DNA of 64,000 nt, taken from Lentzea flava. Its GTDB lineage: Bacteria > Actinomycetota > Actinomycetes > Mycobacteriales > Pseudonocardiaceae. The DNA lies in assembly GCF_014648475.1 (NCBI RefSeq), contig NZ_BMRE01000021.1, positions 1 to 64,000 on the forward strand, written 5' to 3'. Each line of letters starts with the position of its first letter. Positions within the stretch are counted from its first letter, which is position 1. Positions 42,057 to 50,693 of the stretch are shown here, in pieces. Under the pieces are notes generated by a model. The model saw nothing but the letters and a program-made list of their open reading frames with translations, ran no database searches and was not told where the DNA came from. The translations under genes were made by a program, and so were the position numbers.

Positions 42057-44510
42057 CTATCTGGGCTCGCCGGGCTCGGTCGGCAACGTGATCGGCGGTG
42101 GCTCGTTCGGGTTGCCCTGCGTGGGTGGCGGCGGGTTCGGGTTGCTGTTCGACGGATCGGTCGCCACCGGCGGCGGCACGTAGCCCGAGCTCACCGACAG
42201 CGTGATGATCGTGCCGCGCAACGCGTTGCCGCGCGGCGACTGGCTCACGACCGTCCCCTTCGGCTGGTCGGAGTTGACCGTCTGCTGGCTCACCTTGTAG
42301 CCGGCCTGCTCCAGGATCCGCACCGCGTCGTTGACCTGGCGGCCCACGACGTCGGGGATCTGGATCTCCCTGCCGCCCTTGAGGTAGCGCGGCTCGACCG
42401 GAGGCAGCTGCGACACCGGCAACGACCCGTGCACCTTCGTCATCGTGTCGAACCACGTCTTGGCGGGGATCGTGCCGCCGAAGATGTTGCCGTTGGCGCA
42501 CAACCGGGGCGCGCCAGGAGCGCCCAGGCAGATCGGGCGTGGCGCGGTGCCGTCGTTGAACACCTGCACGGCGCCCGCGAAGTCCGGGGTCGCGCCGATG
42601 AACGCCGCCGACTTGTACTCCTCGGTGGTGCCCGTCTTGGCGATCATCGGGCGGGTCCACTTGGCGGCACGGGCGGCCGCGGCGGCGGTGCCGTTGCCCT
42701 GGTCGTCCTTGCTCATGCCGGCGGCGAGACCGTTCGCGAGTCCCTCGGCCACGACCTGCTCGCACGGCGCCTCGTTGACCGGCACCGCCTTGCCGTTGCG
42801 GTCCAGCACCTTGGCGATCGGCGTCGGCGGGCACCACTTGCCACCGCTCACGATGGTCGCGGCGACGTTCGCGAGCTCCAGAGTGGACACCGGCGCGGGC
42901 GACAGCGTGAACGACGCGTTGCCGCCGTTCTGCTTGTAGAACTCGGTCTGCGAGATGCGGTTCTGCTTGTCCTTCGCCTTCGGGTCCGGCCTGGTGCCCT
43001 GCAGGTTCGTCGCCATCGTCTCGCGCATGCCGAGCCGCGAGGCCATGTCGACGACCGCATCCATGCCGGTCTGTTCCTCGAGGATGACGAAGCCGGTGTT
43101 CGGCGACGTCGCGAGGGCCTGCTGCAACGTCATCGACGACGGGTAGCTGCCGTCGAAGTTCGACAGGCAGTACCAGCGGGTGCCGGGCTCACCGGTGCTC
43201 GGGCAGCGCTGCGCACCACCCTTGAAGACCTTAGAGACGTGGTGGGTCGGCGTCGCCATGACGTTCTCGATGCCCATGCCCTTTTCGAGCGCCGCCGCGG
43301 CCGTGAAGACCTTGTAGACCGAGCCCGCGCCGAACTTGTTCTCCACGCCGCTGGGCAGGTCGAACGTCGTCTGGTGCTGCTCGGCCTTCAGGCCGTAGTC
43401 GCGGTTCGCGACCAGCGCCAGCACCTCGTGGCGTTCCTTGCCCGGCTTGACGACCGCCATCGTGTTGGCGATGCCGTCGATGTTCTTGGCCACCCCCGCC
43501 TCGGCCGCCGCCTTCGCCTGCGAGGTGACCGATCGGTCCAAAGTGGTCTGAATGGTGTAGCCGCCGGTGCGCAGCTGCTCTTCGCTGAAACCCGCGCGCT
43601 GCAAGTAGTTCACGACGTACGAACAGAAGAAACCGTTTTCCGGACCGGCGCCCACACAACCGTTCGGTGGCGTTCGAACCGGGTTCTGGAGACCGAGACC
43701 TTCCTTCTTGGCCGCCTCACCCGCATCGCGGGAGAGCTTGTCGTTCTCGACCATCCTGTCGATCACTTTGTTGCGCCGCTCCAGCGCTTTGTCCGGATAC
43801 GCTTCGGGGTCGAGCGCTGACGGACTGTTGACCATTCCTGCGAGCATCGCCGCCTGAGGAACCGTCAACTTGTCGGGCGTGGTGCCGAAGTAAGCCTGGG
43901 CCGCCGCCGCGATGCCGTAAATGGTGGAACCAAAAGGAACGACGTTCAGGTACCTGGCCAGGATCTCCTCCTTGCCGAGCTTTCGCTCGAGCTGCAACGA
44001 GATCCGGGCCTCGCGCATCTTGCGCGCGATGGTCTGCTCCTGGGCCTTGGCCTGCTCCAGCTTGTTGTTCCGCGCCACGACGTGGACCAGGTAGTTCTTC
44101 ACGTACTGCTGGGTCAGCGTGGACGCGCCCTGCGACACCGAGCCGCTGACCTGGTTCGTCAGACCGGCGCGGATGGTGCCCTTCCAGTCGACGCCCTGGT
44201 GCTCGTAGAACCGGCGGTCCTCGACCGAGATCAGCGCCGCCTTCATCGTCGGCGAGATCTTCTCGGGCGGTGTCAGGACTCTGTACTGGTCGAACAGGTA
44301 GGCGATCGGCTGCCCGTCCTTGTCGGTGACCGTGGTGATCAACGGGGGATCCGTGGTCACGAGGTCGGCGGAGATGCTGTCCACGGTGTCGCTGGCGCGG
44401 TTGGACACGAGGCCCGTCGCACCCACGACCGGGAACAGCATGCCGGCGAGGAGAACCCCAGCCAGCAGGCACAGGCCGAGCATCTTGAGCACGCCATTCC
44501 TGACTCGCAC
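42057..44510 (-). CDS. ponA2: bifunctional class A penicillin-binding protein with PASTA domain (PonA2-like)
   Basis: 817 residues. N-terminal membrane anchor, transglycosylase GT51 domain (ISVEDRRFYEHQGVDWKG, STLTQQYVKN), transpeptidase domain with the three active-site motifs SVYK (in GAGSVYKVFTAAA), SPNTG (SxN) and KTGT (in IAKTGTTEEYK), then one C-terminal PASTA repeat (PDVVGRQVNDAVRILEQAGYKV) and a Pro/Asn-rich tail. Polymerises and crosslinks peptidoglycan. TACGCT 7 nt before GTG suggests a leaderless transcript. Sits beside whiB as ponA2-whiB4 do in M. tuberculosis. Confidence 0.95.
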   Translation of the reverse strand: MRVRNGVLKMLGLCLLAGVLLAGMLFPVVGATGLVSNRASDTVDSISADLVTTDPPLITTVTDKDGQPIAYLFDQYRVLTPPEKISPTMKAALISVEDRRFYEHQGVDWKGTIRAGLTNQVSGSVSQGASTLTQQYVKNYLVHVVARNNKLEQAKAQEQTIARKMREARISLQLERKLGKEEILARYLNVVPFGSTIYGIAAAAQAYFGTTPDKLTVPQAAMLAGMVNSPSALDPEAYPDKALERRNKVIDRMVENDKLSRDAGEAAKKEGLGLQNPVRTPPNGCVGAGPENGFFCSYVVNYLQRAGFSEEQLRTGGYTIQTTLDRSVTSQAKAAAEAGVAKNIDGIANTMAVVKPGKERHEVLALVANRDYGLKAEQHQTTFDLPSGVENKFGAGSVYKVFTAAAALEKGMGIENVMATPTHHVSKVFKGGAQRCPSTGEPGTRWYCLSNFDGSYPSSMTLQQALATSPNTGFVILEEQTGMDAVVDMASRLGMRETMATNLQGTRPDPKAKDKQNRISQTEFYKQNGGNASFTLSPAPVSTLELANVAATIVSGGKWCPPTPIAKVLDRNGKAVPVNEAPCEQVVAEGLANGLAAGMSKDDQGNGTAAAAARAAKWTRPMIAKTGTTEEYKSAAFIGATPDFAGAVQVFNDGTAPRPICLGAPGAPRLCANGNIFGGTIPAKTWFDTMTKVHGSLPVSQLPPVEPRYLKGGREIQIPDVVGRQVNDAVRILEQAGYKVSQQTVNSDQPKGTVVSQSPRGNALRGTIITLSVSSGYVPPPVATDPSNSNPNPPPPTQGNPNEPPPITLPTEPGEPR

Positions 44511-44616
44511 GCGGGTCAGCGTACGCCGTACACGAACGGGTGAAGGTGATCAGTAAGGGCCGTTACTCAGCATGAGTAGAGATACGCAAGACATGTAACA
44601 GTCGGGTGACCCAGGG

Positions 44617-44645
44617 TTGGACGTGGAACCGGAAGGCTCTACAGT
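44617..44645 (+). promoter_or_regulatory. sigma70-type promoter of the WhiB gene
   Basis: -35 TTGGAC (44617-44622), 17-bp spacer, -10 TACAGT (44640-44645). Gives a 5' leader of about 97 nt before ATG 44749. Confidence 0.65.
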
Positions 44646-44748
44646 CCGTCAACGTCCAAGGAATGCAGCCGTGGCTCGAACGCTACGGCATCCGTGGCAG
44701 GGGTGTGGCGGATTTTCCACATTTGGACAGCACTGAGGAGTGGGGGAT

Positions 44749-45039
44749 ATGAACCAGGGGGATTGGCGTATCAACGCTTCGTGCCGTGATGAGGAGCCGG
44801 ACCAGCTCTTCGTCCGCGGTGCGGAGCAGCGCAAGGCGAAGCTCGTGTGCCTGGGTTGCCCAGTTCGCATGGAATGCCTGGCCGAAGCGCTGGACAACAG
44901 GATCGAGTTCGGGGTCTGGGGAGGCATGACCGAGCGCGAACGCCGTGCTCTGCTGCGTCGCCGGCCTGACGTGGAGTCGTGGTTCGAACTGCTCGACAAC
45001 GCACGTCAGGAGCACCTCGAGGACTCCAGGGTCGGCTGA
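44749..45039 (+). CDS. whiB4: WhiB-family iron-sulfur transcriptional regulator (WhiB4/WblA-like)
   Basis: 96 residues. The four cluster-binding Cys are C12, C34, C37 and C43 (C-x21-C-x2-C-x5-C), followed by the Wbl signature GVWGGMTERERR and a basic ALLRRR tail for DNA binding. Gene order (PBP divergent, ArsA-like ATPases convergent) is that of whiB4 in mycobacteria and wblA in Streptomyces, where it links redox sensing to development, antioxidant and antibiotic genes. ATG 44749 follows GGGGGAT; a GTG at 44740 is possible. Confidence 0.92.
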   Translation: MNQGDWRINASCRDEEPDQLFVRGAEQRKAKLVCLGCPVRMECLAEALDNRIEFGVWGGMTERERRALLRRRPDVESWFELLDNARQEHLEDSRVG

Positions 45040-45043
45040 GCAC

Positions 45044-46171
45044 TCACTCCCCGGCCAGGCGCCGACCTATCTCTCGGAGGCCGTCCAGGTCGTGCACGTC
45101 CGCGGGCAACGCGGGCACGCCGACCAGCGCCACACCGGGGTGAGCTCGCGTGAACCGGGCCAGCAGCCGCCGTTCCCGATCGGCGACTGCGACCCGGTCC
45201 GCGTGCAGCCGGAGAACTGCCGCGGCGAGAGGTGCCTCACCGGAGCGGTCCAGATCGTCCGCTGCCGCGAGGGCCTTCGCCGCGGGCAGGTCCGTCGCGA
45301 TCACGGGATGCGTCCTGTTCGCGACGAGCCCGCACAACGGCATGTTCTCGGCACTGAGCCGCTCGACGAAATAGCTGGCCTCGCGCAACGCGTCCGGTTC
45401 AGCCGCCGCCACCACCACGAAGCCGGTGCCCGGCGAGCGGAGCAGTTCGTACGTGCGCTGCGCCCGTTCGCGGAAGCCGCCGAACATGCTGTCGAACGCC
45501 TGCACGAACGTCGACGCGTCCTGCAGCAGCTGGCCGCCGACGATGGTGGACACGGCTCGCGTGAAAAGGCTGAAACCGGTCCCGACGATCTTGAGCAGTC
45601 CGCGCCCGCTCGCCCGCGCGGGTGCCGAGAGCATGCGGATGAACTTGCCGTCGAGCACCGTCGACAACCGCTGCGGCGCGTCCAGGAAGTCGAGCGCCGA
45701 CCGCGACGGCGGGGTGTCGACGACGATCAGGTCCCACTCGTCCTGCGCCACCAGCTGGCCCAGCTTCTCCATCGCCATGTACTCCTGCGTGCCGGAGAAC
45801 GACGAGGAAATGGTCTGGTAGAAGGGGTTCGACAGGATCTGGTCGGCCCGGTCGCGGCCCGCGTGGGTGAGCACCATGTCGTCGAACGTGCGACGCATGT
45901 CGAGCATCATCGCGAACAGCTCGCCCTTGGGCTCGAAGCCCTCGACGACGACCTCGCGCGGGTGGTTGTCGAGTTCCCGCAGGCCCAGCGACTGCGCCAG
46001 CCGCCGTGCCGGGTCGATGGTCAGCACGACGACGCGCCTGCCGCGTTCCGCCGCGCGCAACGCCAGCGCGGCCGCGGTCGTCGTCTTGCCGACGCCGCCG
46101 GAGCCGCAGCAGACCAGCACGCGGGTCGCCGGGTCGTCCAGCAGCGGGTCGAACTCGAGCCTGGCGGTCAC
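45044..46171 (-). CDS. ArsA/Get3-like ATPase, subunit B (Rv3680-like)
   Basis: 375 residues. Deviant Walker A CGSGGVGKTTTAAALAL (about 22-38), switch I-like TIDPARRLAQSL, Walker B VVDTPPSRSALDF and A-loop ANRTHPV are typical of the ArsA/Get3 (anion-pumping, tail-anchored-protein targeting) ATPases. Mycobacterial counterparts Rv3679-Rv3680 are reported to act together and to protect against glycerol/methylglyoxal and nitric-oxide stress (recalled). Overlaps the upstream partner gene by 4 nt, so they form an operon; four bases separate its stop from that of whiB4. Confidence 0.9.
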   Translation of the reverse strand: MTARLEFDPLLDDPATRVLVCCGSGGVGKTTTAAALALRAAERGRRVVVLTIDPARRLAQSLGLRELDNHPREVVVEGFEPKGELFAMMLDMRRTFDDMVLTHAGRDRADQILSNPFYQTISSSFSGTQEYMAMEKLGQLVAQDEWDLIVVDTPPSRSALDFLDAPQRLSTVLDGKFIRMLSAPARASGRGLLKIVGTGFSLFTRAVSTIVGGQLLQDASTFVQAFDSMFGGFRERAQRTYELLRSPGTGFVVVAAAEPDALREASYFVERLSAENMPLCGLVANRTHPVIATDLPAAKALAAADDLDRSGEAPLAAAVLRLHADRVAVADRERRLLARFTRAHPGVALVGVPALPADVHDLDGLREIGRRLAGE

Positions 46172-47160
46172 CGCACACCTGCCGCGACCAGCACCTCGGC
46201 CAGCTCGTACAGCGCGGCCACGTCCACCCCGTCCGTCAGCTCCGGCAGCTCGACCGTCGGCAGGTCCGACTCGCTGAGCAGCTCCATCGCCTCCTGTTCC
46301 GACTGCACCCGGATGGCGTGCTCCACCGTCTCGTCCACCAGGCCTTCGAGCGTGAACTCGTCGAGGTCGAGCCCGGCCGCGGTGAGCCCGGCACGCACCC
46401 GTGTCGCGTCGACCCTGCCCTCGGCGGCCACCGAGACCGACCGGGCAGGGAGCCGGACCGGGTTCACCCGGTTGACCAGCACCGCGCCCGGACGCAGGTC
46501 CGCGGCGTCGAGTTCGGCGACCGCGTCCAGGGTCTCGCGCACCGGCATCTCCTCCAGCAGCGCCACCAGGTGCACCGCGGTGTCACCGGAGTGCAGCAGC
46601 CGCACCACGCCCTCGCTCTGCCCCTTGATCGGCCCGACCTTGGCGAGGTCGGCCATGGCCTTCGTGACGTCCAGGAACTTGACCACGCGCCCGGTCGGCG
46701 GCGCGTCCAGCACCACCGCGTCGTAGAGGTGGCGGCCGTCGGAGCCGGTCCGGTTCACGCACTCCTTGACCTTGCCGGTCAGCAGGACGTCCCGCAGGCC
46801 GGGCGCGAGCGTGGTGGCGAACTCGATGGCGCCCATCTTGCGCAGCGTGCGGCCGGCGAAACCGAGGTTGTAGAACATCGCGAGGTACTCGAGGAGCGCG
46901 GCTTCCGCGTCGATCGCGAGCGCGTGCACCTCACCGCCGCCGGGCGCGGACGCGATCCGTTCCTCGGCGTAGGGCAGCGGGGCGCGGTCGAAGAGCTGGG
47001 CGATGCTCTGGCGGCCCTCCACCTCGATCAGCAGGACCCGCCGTCCGCCGGTGGCCAGCGCGAGGGCCAGCGCGGCGGCGATCGTGGTCTTCCCGGTGCC
47101 GCCCTTGCCGGAGACCACGTGCAGGCGGGCTCGGGTCAGCTCCTCGGTCCACGACGTCAC
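46168..47160 (-). CDS. ArsA/Get3-like ATPase, subunit A (Rv3679-like)
   Basis: 330 residues. Walker A VSGKGGTGKTTIAAALA (about 16-32), Walker B AVVLDAPPTGRVVKFLD, NRVNPVRLPA A-loop. Paralogous to the downstream ATPase and translationally coupled to it (GTGA/ATGA overlap), implying a heterodimer. TAGTCT lies 6 nt before GTG 47160 (leaderless). Confidence 0.9.
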   Translation of the reverse strand: MTSWTEELTRARLHVVSGKGGTGKTTIAAALALALATGGRRVLLIEVEGRQSIAQLFDRAPLPYAEERIASAPGGGEVHALAIDAEAALLEYLAMFYNLGFAGRTLRKMGAIEFATTLAPGLRDVLLTGKVKECVNRTGSDGRHLYDAVVLDAPPTGRVVKFLDVTKAMADLAKVGPIKGQSEGVVRLLHSGDTAVHLVALLEEMPVRETLDAVAELDAADLRPGAVLVNRVNPVRLPARSVSVAAEGRVDATRVRAGLTAAGLDLDEFTLEGLVDETVEHAIRVQSEQEAMELLSESDLPTVELPELTDGVDVAALYELAEVLVAAGVR

Positions 47161-47204
47161 ACATCCAGACTATGTGTGAAACCGGCAGAAGGTGGACTCG
47201 TCGG

Positions 47205-47456
47205 TCAATCCATCATCGTGAGGAAGAAGACGGCCATCGCGGTTGCGGCGACCAGCGCCCACGCGACGACCGAGGGCAGCCAGAACGCGATGCTGACCGT
47301 GATCGCGGCCACGACCACCAGACCGATCAGCCCGGCGCGGACGACGTCCGCGTGCTGACTGTGCTTGCGATCACGCGCTTGCGCCATGGCGACGAGCACC
47401 ATCACCAGCCCGCCCACCCCGAACAGGCTGGTGGCGATGATCCGCCAGGTCTCCAC
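47205..47456 (-). CDS. small membrane protein of the whiB4-ArsA block
   Basis: 83 residues with three hydrophobic segments (IIATSLFGVGGLVMVLVAMA, VVRAGLIGLVVVAAITVSIAF, VVAWALVAATAMAVFFL) and little else. The GTG start follows TACCTT by 6 nt (leaderless). No family recognised; conserved position next to the ATPase genes suggests a related envelope role. Confidence 0.65.
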   Translation of the reverse strand: METWRIIATSLFGVGGLVMVLVAMAQARDRKHSQHADVVRAGLIGLVVVAAITVSIAFWLPSVVAWALVAATAMAVFFLTMMD

Positions 47457-47524
47457 GTGATCAAGGTAGCTCGAACCGGGACAACCGCGCAGGCGTCGTT
47501 CGGGTGGCGCGTTAGGCTCCGCGC

Positions 47525-47680
47525 ATGACGAAGTGGGAGTACGCGACCGTGCCGTTGTTGATCCACGCCACGAAGCAGATCCTCGACCAGTGGGGCGAGG
47601 ACGGCTGGGAGCTGGTCACCGTGCTGACGAACCCGACCGGTGAGCAGCACGTCGCGTACCTGAAGCGGGCGAAGTCATGA
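47525..47680 (+). CDS. small DUF4177-like protein (Rv3678A-like)
   Basis: 51 residues: MTKWEYATVPLLIHATKQIL followed by DQWGEDGWELVTVLTNPTG and a basic end. KWEYATVP and QWGEDGWELV match the DUF4177 pattern and the small protein Rv3678A encoded beside RidA and the ArsA-like ATPases in mycobacteria. Leaderless: TAGGCT ends 6 nt before ATG. The stop overlaps the ridA start (ATGA). It is under 60 codons, so easily missed. Confidence 0.85.
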   Translation: MTKWEYATVPLLIHATKQILDQWGEDGWELVTVLTNPTGEQHVAYLKRAKS

Positions 47681-48132
47681 GCGCCTGGTCCACGCGCCTG
47701 AAGGAGCTCGGCATCGAGCTGCCCGGCGTCGCGGCCCCGCTCGCCGCCTACGTGCCCGCGATCCAGTCGGGCTCGCACGTCTACACCTCGGGCCAGCTGC
47801 CGTTCGTCGACGGCAAGCTGCCCGCCACCGGCAAGGTCGGCGCGGACGTCTCGCCGGAGGAGGCGAAGGCCTACGCCAGGACCTGCATCCTCAACGCGCT
47901 CGCGGCCGTGCACGACCTCGTCGGCGTTGACTCGATCAAGCGAATCGTGAAGGTTGTTGGCTTCGTGGCCTCTGCTGAGGGCTTCACGGGTCAGCCCGGT
48001 GTCGTGAACGGTGCCTCGGAGCTGCTCGGGGAGATCTTCGGTGACGCGGGCAAGCACGCCCGGTCGGCCGTGGGGGTGGCCGAGCTGCCGATCGGCGCTC
48101 CGGTGGAGATCGAACTGATCGTCGAGGTGTGA
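47677..48132 (+). CDS. ridA: RidA/YjgF family protein
   Basis: 151 residues, RidA fold: VPAIQSGSHVYTSGQLPFVDGKLPATGKVG, ILNALAAVHDLVGVDSIKRIVKVVGFVASAEGF, and the C-terminal VGVAELPIGAPVEIELIVEV with the conserved active-site Glu. The usual catalytic Arg of canonical RidA deaminases (in R-x-A-V-G-V) lies at HARSAVGV, so activity is plausible. Deaminates reactive enamine/imine intermediates. Overlaps the upstream DUF4177 gene by 4 nt and is followed after 1 nt by an unknown gene. Confidence 0.92.
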   Translation: MSAWSTRLKELGIELPGVAAPLAAYVPAIQSGSHVYTSGQLPFVDGKLPATGKVGADVSPEEAKAYARTCILNALAAVHDLVGVDSIKRIVKVVGFVASAEGFTGQPGVVNGASELLGEIFGDAGKHARSAVGVAELPIGAPVEIELIVEV

Positions 48133-48133
48133 C

Positions 48134-48736
48134 ATGTCGGACACGTGCCACGAACTGCTGCTGCGGCTCGCGGGACGCCTGCCGGACGACCTGCTCTGGC
48201 GGTACCGGGACTGGGCGGCTTCTGACGCGTATGCGGTGCTAGCGCGGTCGTTGCCGCGCACCCTGCTGCACGGCCGCATCCCTCTGACCGATCACGAGAT
48301 GCGCCTTTTGCAGGACGCGCTCGTGCCCTACGGGGCCGAACCCGGTGCTGTCAGTTCGGTCAAAGGGCTGGACGAACTGCCACCCACCGACTACACCTTT
48401 TCCCCGGAGTCACCCGATCGGGTGCCGATGGGGGATTCCGCGACCGTCGTGCTCGGTGCCACGCTGCGAGGCCGGCAGGGGGTCGGTGAGGTTCGGTCCT
48501 GCTGGCGCATCGGTCCCTCCGGGGTCAACCGCGTCCTGCTGGTCGCCGCCACCACCGGCCACGCCAGGCTGACCGGCGAATTGCAGCGCGTTCTGCGGGC
48601 GTTGGGCGAACACGACCCGTGCGTCGAGGTCGTGCCGTCCGGTCTGGACCTGCCGCCCTACCACCGGGCGGCGCTGGCGGCATCGGAGCTGGTGTGCGCC
48701 GGCGCCGAGTCCGAGGAGCACCTGGTGCTCAGCTAA
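48134..48736 (+). CDS. hypothetical protein, paralogue of next gene
   Basis: 200 residues, no family recognised. The N-terminal half is helical (CHELLLRLAGRLPDDLLWRYRDW...PRTLLHGRIPLTDHEMRLLQDAL), then strands such as GEVRSCWRIGPSG and RVLLVAATTGH and a final VEVVPSGLDLPPYHRAALAAS. The following gene has the same layout (LHDLLLSMAGRVDDDAL, TLLAGGIPVLPDE, VRCVWRSSP, VEVLTVGTQLSDYHASA), so they are tandem paralogues. It starts one base after the ridA stop, so it belongs to the ridA operon. Confidence 0.75.
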   Translation: MSDTCHELLLRLAGRLPDDLLWRYRDWAASDAYAVLARSLPRTLLHGRIPLTDHEMRLLQDALVPYGAEPGAVSSVKGLDELPPTDYTFSPESPDRVPMGDSATVVLGATLRGRQGVGEVRSCWRIGPSGVNRVLLVAATTGHARLTGELQRVLRALGEHDPCVEVVPSGLDLPPYHRAALAASELVCAGAESEEHLVLS

Positions 48737-48747
48737 GGAGAGTTGAC

Positions 48748-49890
48748 GTGACGAACGACGGTGTCGGCCTGCCGGTCCGTCTCCACGATCTCCTGCTGTC
48801 GATGGCCGGGCGCGTCGACGACGACGCCCTGTCGCAGGCACGCGAGTTCCTCGCGGTCGGAGAGCTCGACCGCGCGGTCGAGATGCTCGTCGGCACGCTT
48901 CTCGCCGGCGGCATCCCGGTGCTGCCGGACGAGAGAGCCGCGATCACGTGGGCGTTGCACGAGGTGCGCTCGGACGCGTCCCTCACCGACCGCCTGCCGG
49001 TCGTCGAGGTGCTGCCGTTCGTGCGCCACCGCTTCACCGCCGAGGGCGACCCGGCCGCCGACCTGTCGGGCGTGCTGTCCCGCGCGGTGTCGGTGCTGCC
49101 GGACATCCGCTCGGTGCGCTGCGTCTGGCGTTCGTCCCCGGCGGGCTCCACGCCCGGTCCGCTGCCGCAACGGGTCGTGCTGGTGGACATCGGTCCGCAG
49201 GGCTTCGCGCCCGCGACCGCCTACCGGGTCGACTCGGTGCTGCGCAAGGCGGGCATCCGCGCTGCGGTGGAGGTGCTCACCGTCGGCACGCAGCTGAGCG
49301 ACTACCACGCCTCGGCGACGACGGCCTCGCGTCCGGTGCCGATCTCCGGCACCCCGATGGCACCGCCGCCGTCGCCAGCCCCGGCGATGGCCCACGAGCC
49401 GGCCGCGACCTGGTTCGACCAGTCCGACGAACTTCCCGCTCCGGCGCCGGTGGCCGAGCCGACACCGGCGCCGGAGCCTGCGGAAGAGACCGGCTCACGT
49501 CGCGCGCGCACGAACAACACGAAGGCGTTGGAGGGCTCCCAGCCGTTCCCGCCGAAGCCCGTCAAGCGGATCTCGATGGCTCCAGCCGAACCGGAGATCG
49601 AGGCCCTGCCGGAGCCCATGCCGATCAACAGGGCCGAGGTGACCACGGAGCTGAAGCCGGACGAGCTGGCTGCCCTGCAGGCCGCCCTCGCCGAGTCGCC
49701 GGAACCGTCGTCGGTGGACGCGAACCTGAGCGAACGGGAGCGGGCGCTGCTGCAGCAGCTGCACGAGGAGCTGGCGCAGCGGGAGCAGACGGGGGCGAAG
49801 ACGACCGACAGCGGTCGTTGGCAGATCGACCGCTCATCGGCTCGTCAGTCGGCGTTCGGCACGTCGAACAACGGCCACCAGCCTCAGTAG
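48748..49890 (+). CDS. hypothetical protein, paralogue of previous gene with disordered tail
   Basis: 380 residues. The first ~190 residues are homologous to the 200-residue upstream protein. The remainder (about 195-380) is a Pro/Ala/Glu-rich, probably disordered extension (SPAPAMAHEPAATW, PAPAPVAEPTPAPEPAEE) ending in a short helix LSERERALLQQLHEEL. Function unknown. GTG has AAGGAG 7 nt upstream. Convergent with the MBL gene (7-nt overlap). Confidence 0.75.
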   Translation: MTNDGVGLPVRLHDLLLSMAGRVDDDALSQAREFLAVGELDRAVEMLVGTLLAGGIPVLPDERAAITWALHEVRSDASLTDRLPVVEVLPFVRHRFTAEGDPAADLSGVLSRAVSVLPDIRSVRCVWRSSPAGSTPGPLPQRVVLVDIGPQGFAPATAYRVDSVLRKAGIRAAVEVLTVGTQLSDYHASATTASRPVPISGTPMAPPPSPAPAMAHEPAATWFDQSDELPAPAPVAEPTPAPEPAEETGSRRARTNNTKALEGSQPFPPKPVKRISMAPAEPEIEALPEPMPINRAEVTTELKPDELAALQAALAESPEPSSVDANLSERERALLQQLHEELAQREQTGAKTTDSGRWQIDRSSARQSAFGTSNNGHQPQ

Positions 49891-50693
49891 TCGTTGCGCA
49901 GGTACTCCAGCTGGGCCCGCACGGACCACTCCGCCGCGGGCCACAGCACCCTGTCCACGTCCGCGTAGACGACCTCGACGACCTGTCGCGGGGTCGGAGC
50001 GCCGCCGAGTGCTTCCACGGCCCGCCGCACCTGCTCCAGGCGCTGTGTCCGGTGAGCGAGGTAGGCGCGGGCGGCCTCGCCGGCGTCCGCGAGCTCGGGA
50101 CCGTGGCCCGGCAGCACCGCGGTGTGCTCCGGCAGTTCGGCCAGCAGCTTGAGCGACTCGAAGTAGTCGCCGAGCTTGCCGTCCGGGTGAGCCACGATCG
50201 TCGTGCCGCGGCCCAGGACCGTGTCACCGGTCAGCACCGCCTCGCCGTCGATCACGAAGCACAGCGAGTCGCTGGTGTGGCCGGGCGTGCCGAGAACGCG
50301 GAGTTCCAGGCCCGCGCTGGTGATCACGTCGCCGTCCACCAGACCCTCTGAGCCGTAGGTGAACGTCGGATCCAGCGCGCGCACCGGAGCGTTGACCAGT
50401 TCGGCGAACTCGCGGGCGCCCTCGGAGTGGTCGGGGTGGCCGTGGGTCAGCAGGATCTCGGCGATCGGTCCGTGCGACGCGATGCGCTTCAGGTGGGCCT
50501 CGTCGAGCGGGCCGGGGTCGACCACGACGTACTCCGTCGCGTCCGGCGCCTTCAGCAGCCACGTGTTGGTGCCGTCGAGCGTCATCGGCGACGGGTTGTC
50601 GGCCAGCAGCACGGCGGCGTGCGGAGTGACCTGGCGCAGCTCGCCGTAGAGCGGGTGGGCGGCGCGGGCGCCGATCAGAGGGGAGCCGCTCAC
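49884..50693 (-). CDS. metallo-beta-lactamase fold hydrolase (Rv3677c-like)
   Basis: 269 residues. HxHxDH metal motif THGHPDHSEGAREF, downstream His/Asp ligands GTPGHTSDSLCFV, GDTVLGRG and PGHGPELAD. The C-terminal winged-helix-like segment (PTPRQVVEVVYADV) is typical of the LACTB2/RBP-like group, possibly RNA-processing or glyoxalase II-like. GTG start overlaps the stop of the NUDIX gene by 4 nt. Position next to crp and ridA matches Rv3677c. Confidence 0.9.
   Translation of the reverse strand: MSGSPLIGARAAHPLYGELRQVTPHAAVLLADNPSPMTLDGTNTWLLKAPDATEYVVVDPGPLDEAHLKRIASHGPIAEILLTHGHPDHSEGAREFAELVNAPVRALDPTFTYGSEGLVDGDVITSAGLELRVLGTPGHTSDSLCFVIDGEAVLTGDTVLGRGTTIVAHPDGKLGDYFESLKLLAELPEHTAVLPGHGPELADAGEAARAYLAHRTQRLEQVRRAVEALGGAPTPRQVVEVVYADVDRVLWPAAEWSVRAQLEYLRNDY

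Noticed and set aside
44082..44543. Plus-strand frame antisense to the PBP N-terminus and promoter
   Set aside because: Antisense shadow of the transglycosylase domain with His/Asp/Arg/Val-biased composition.
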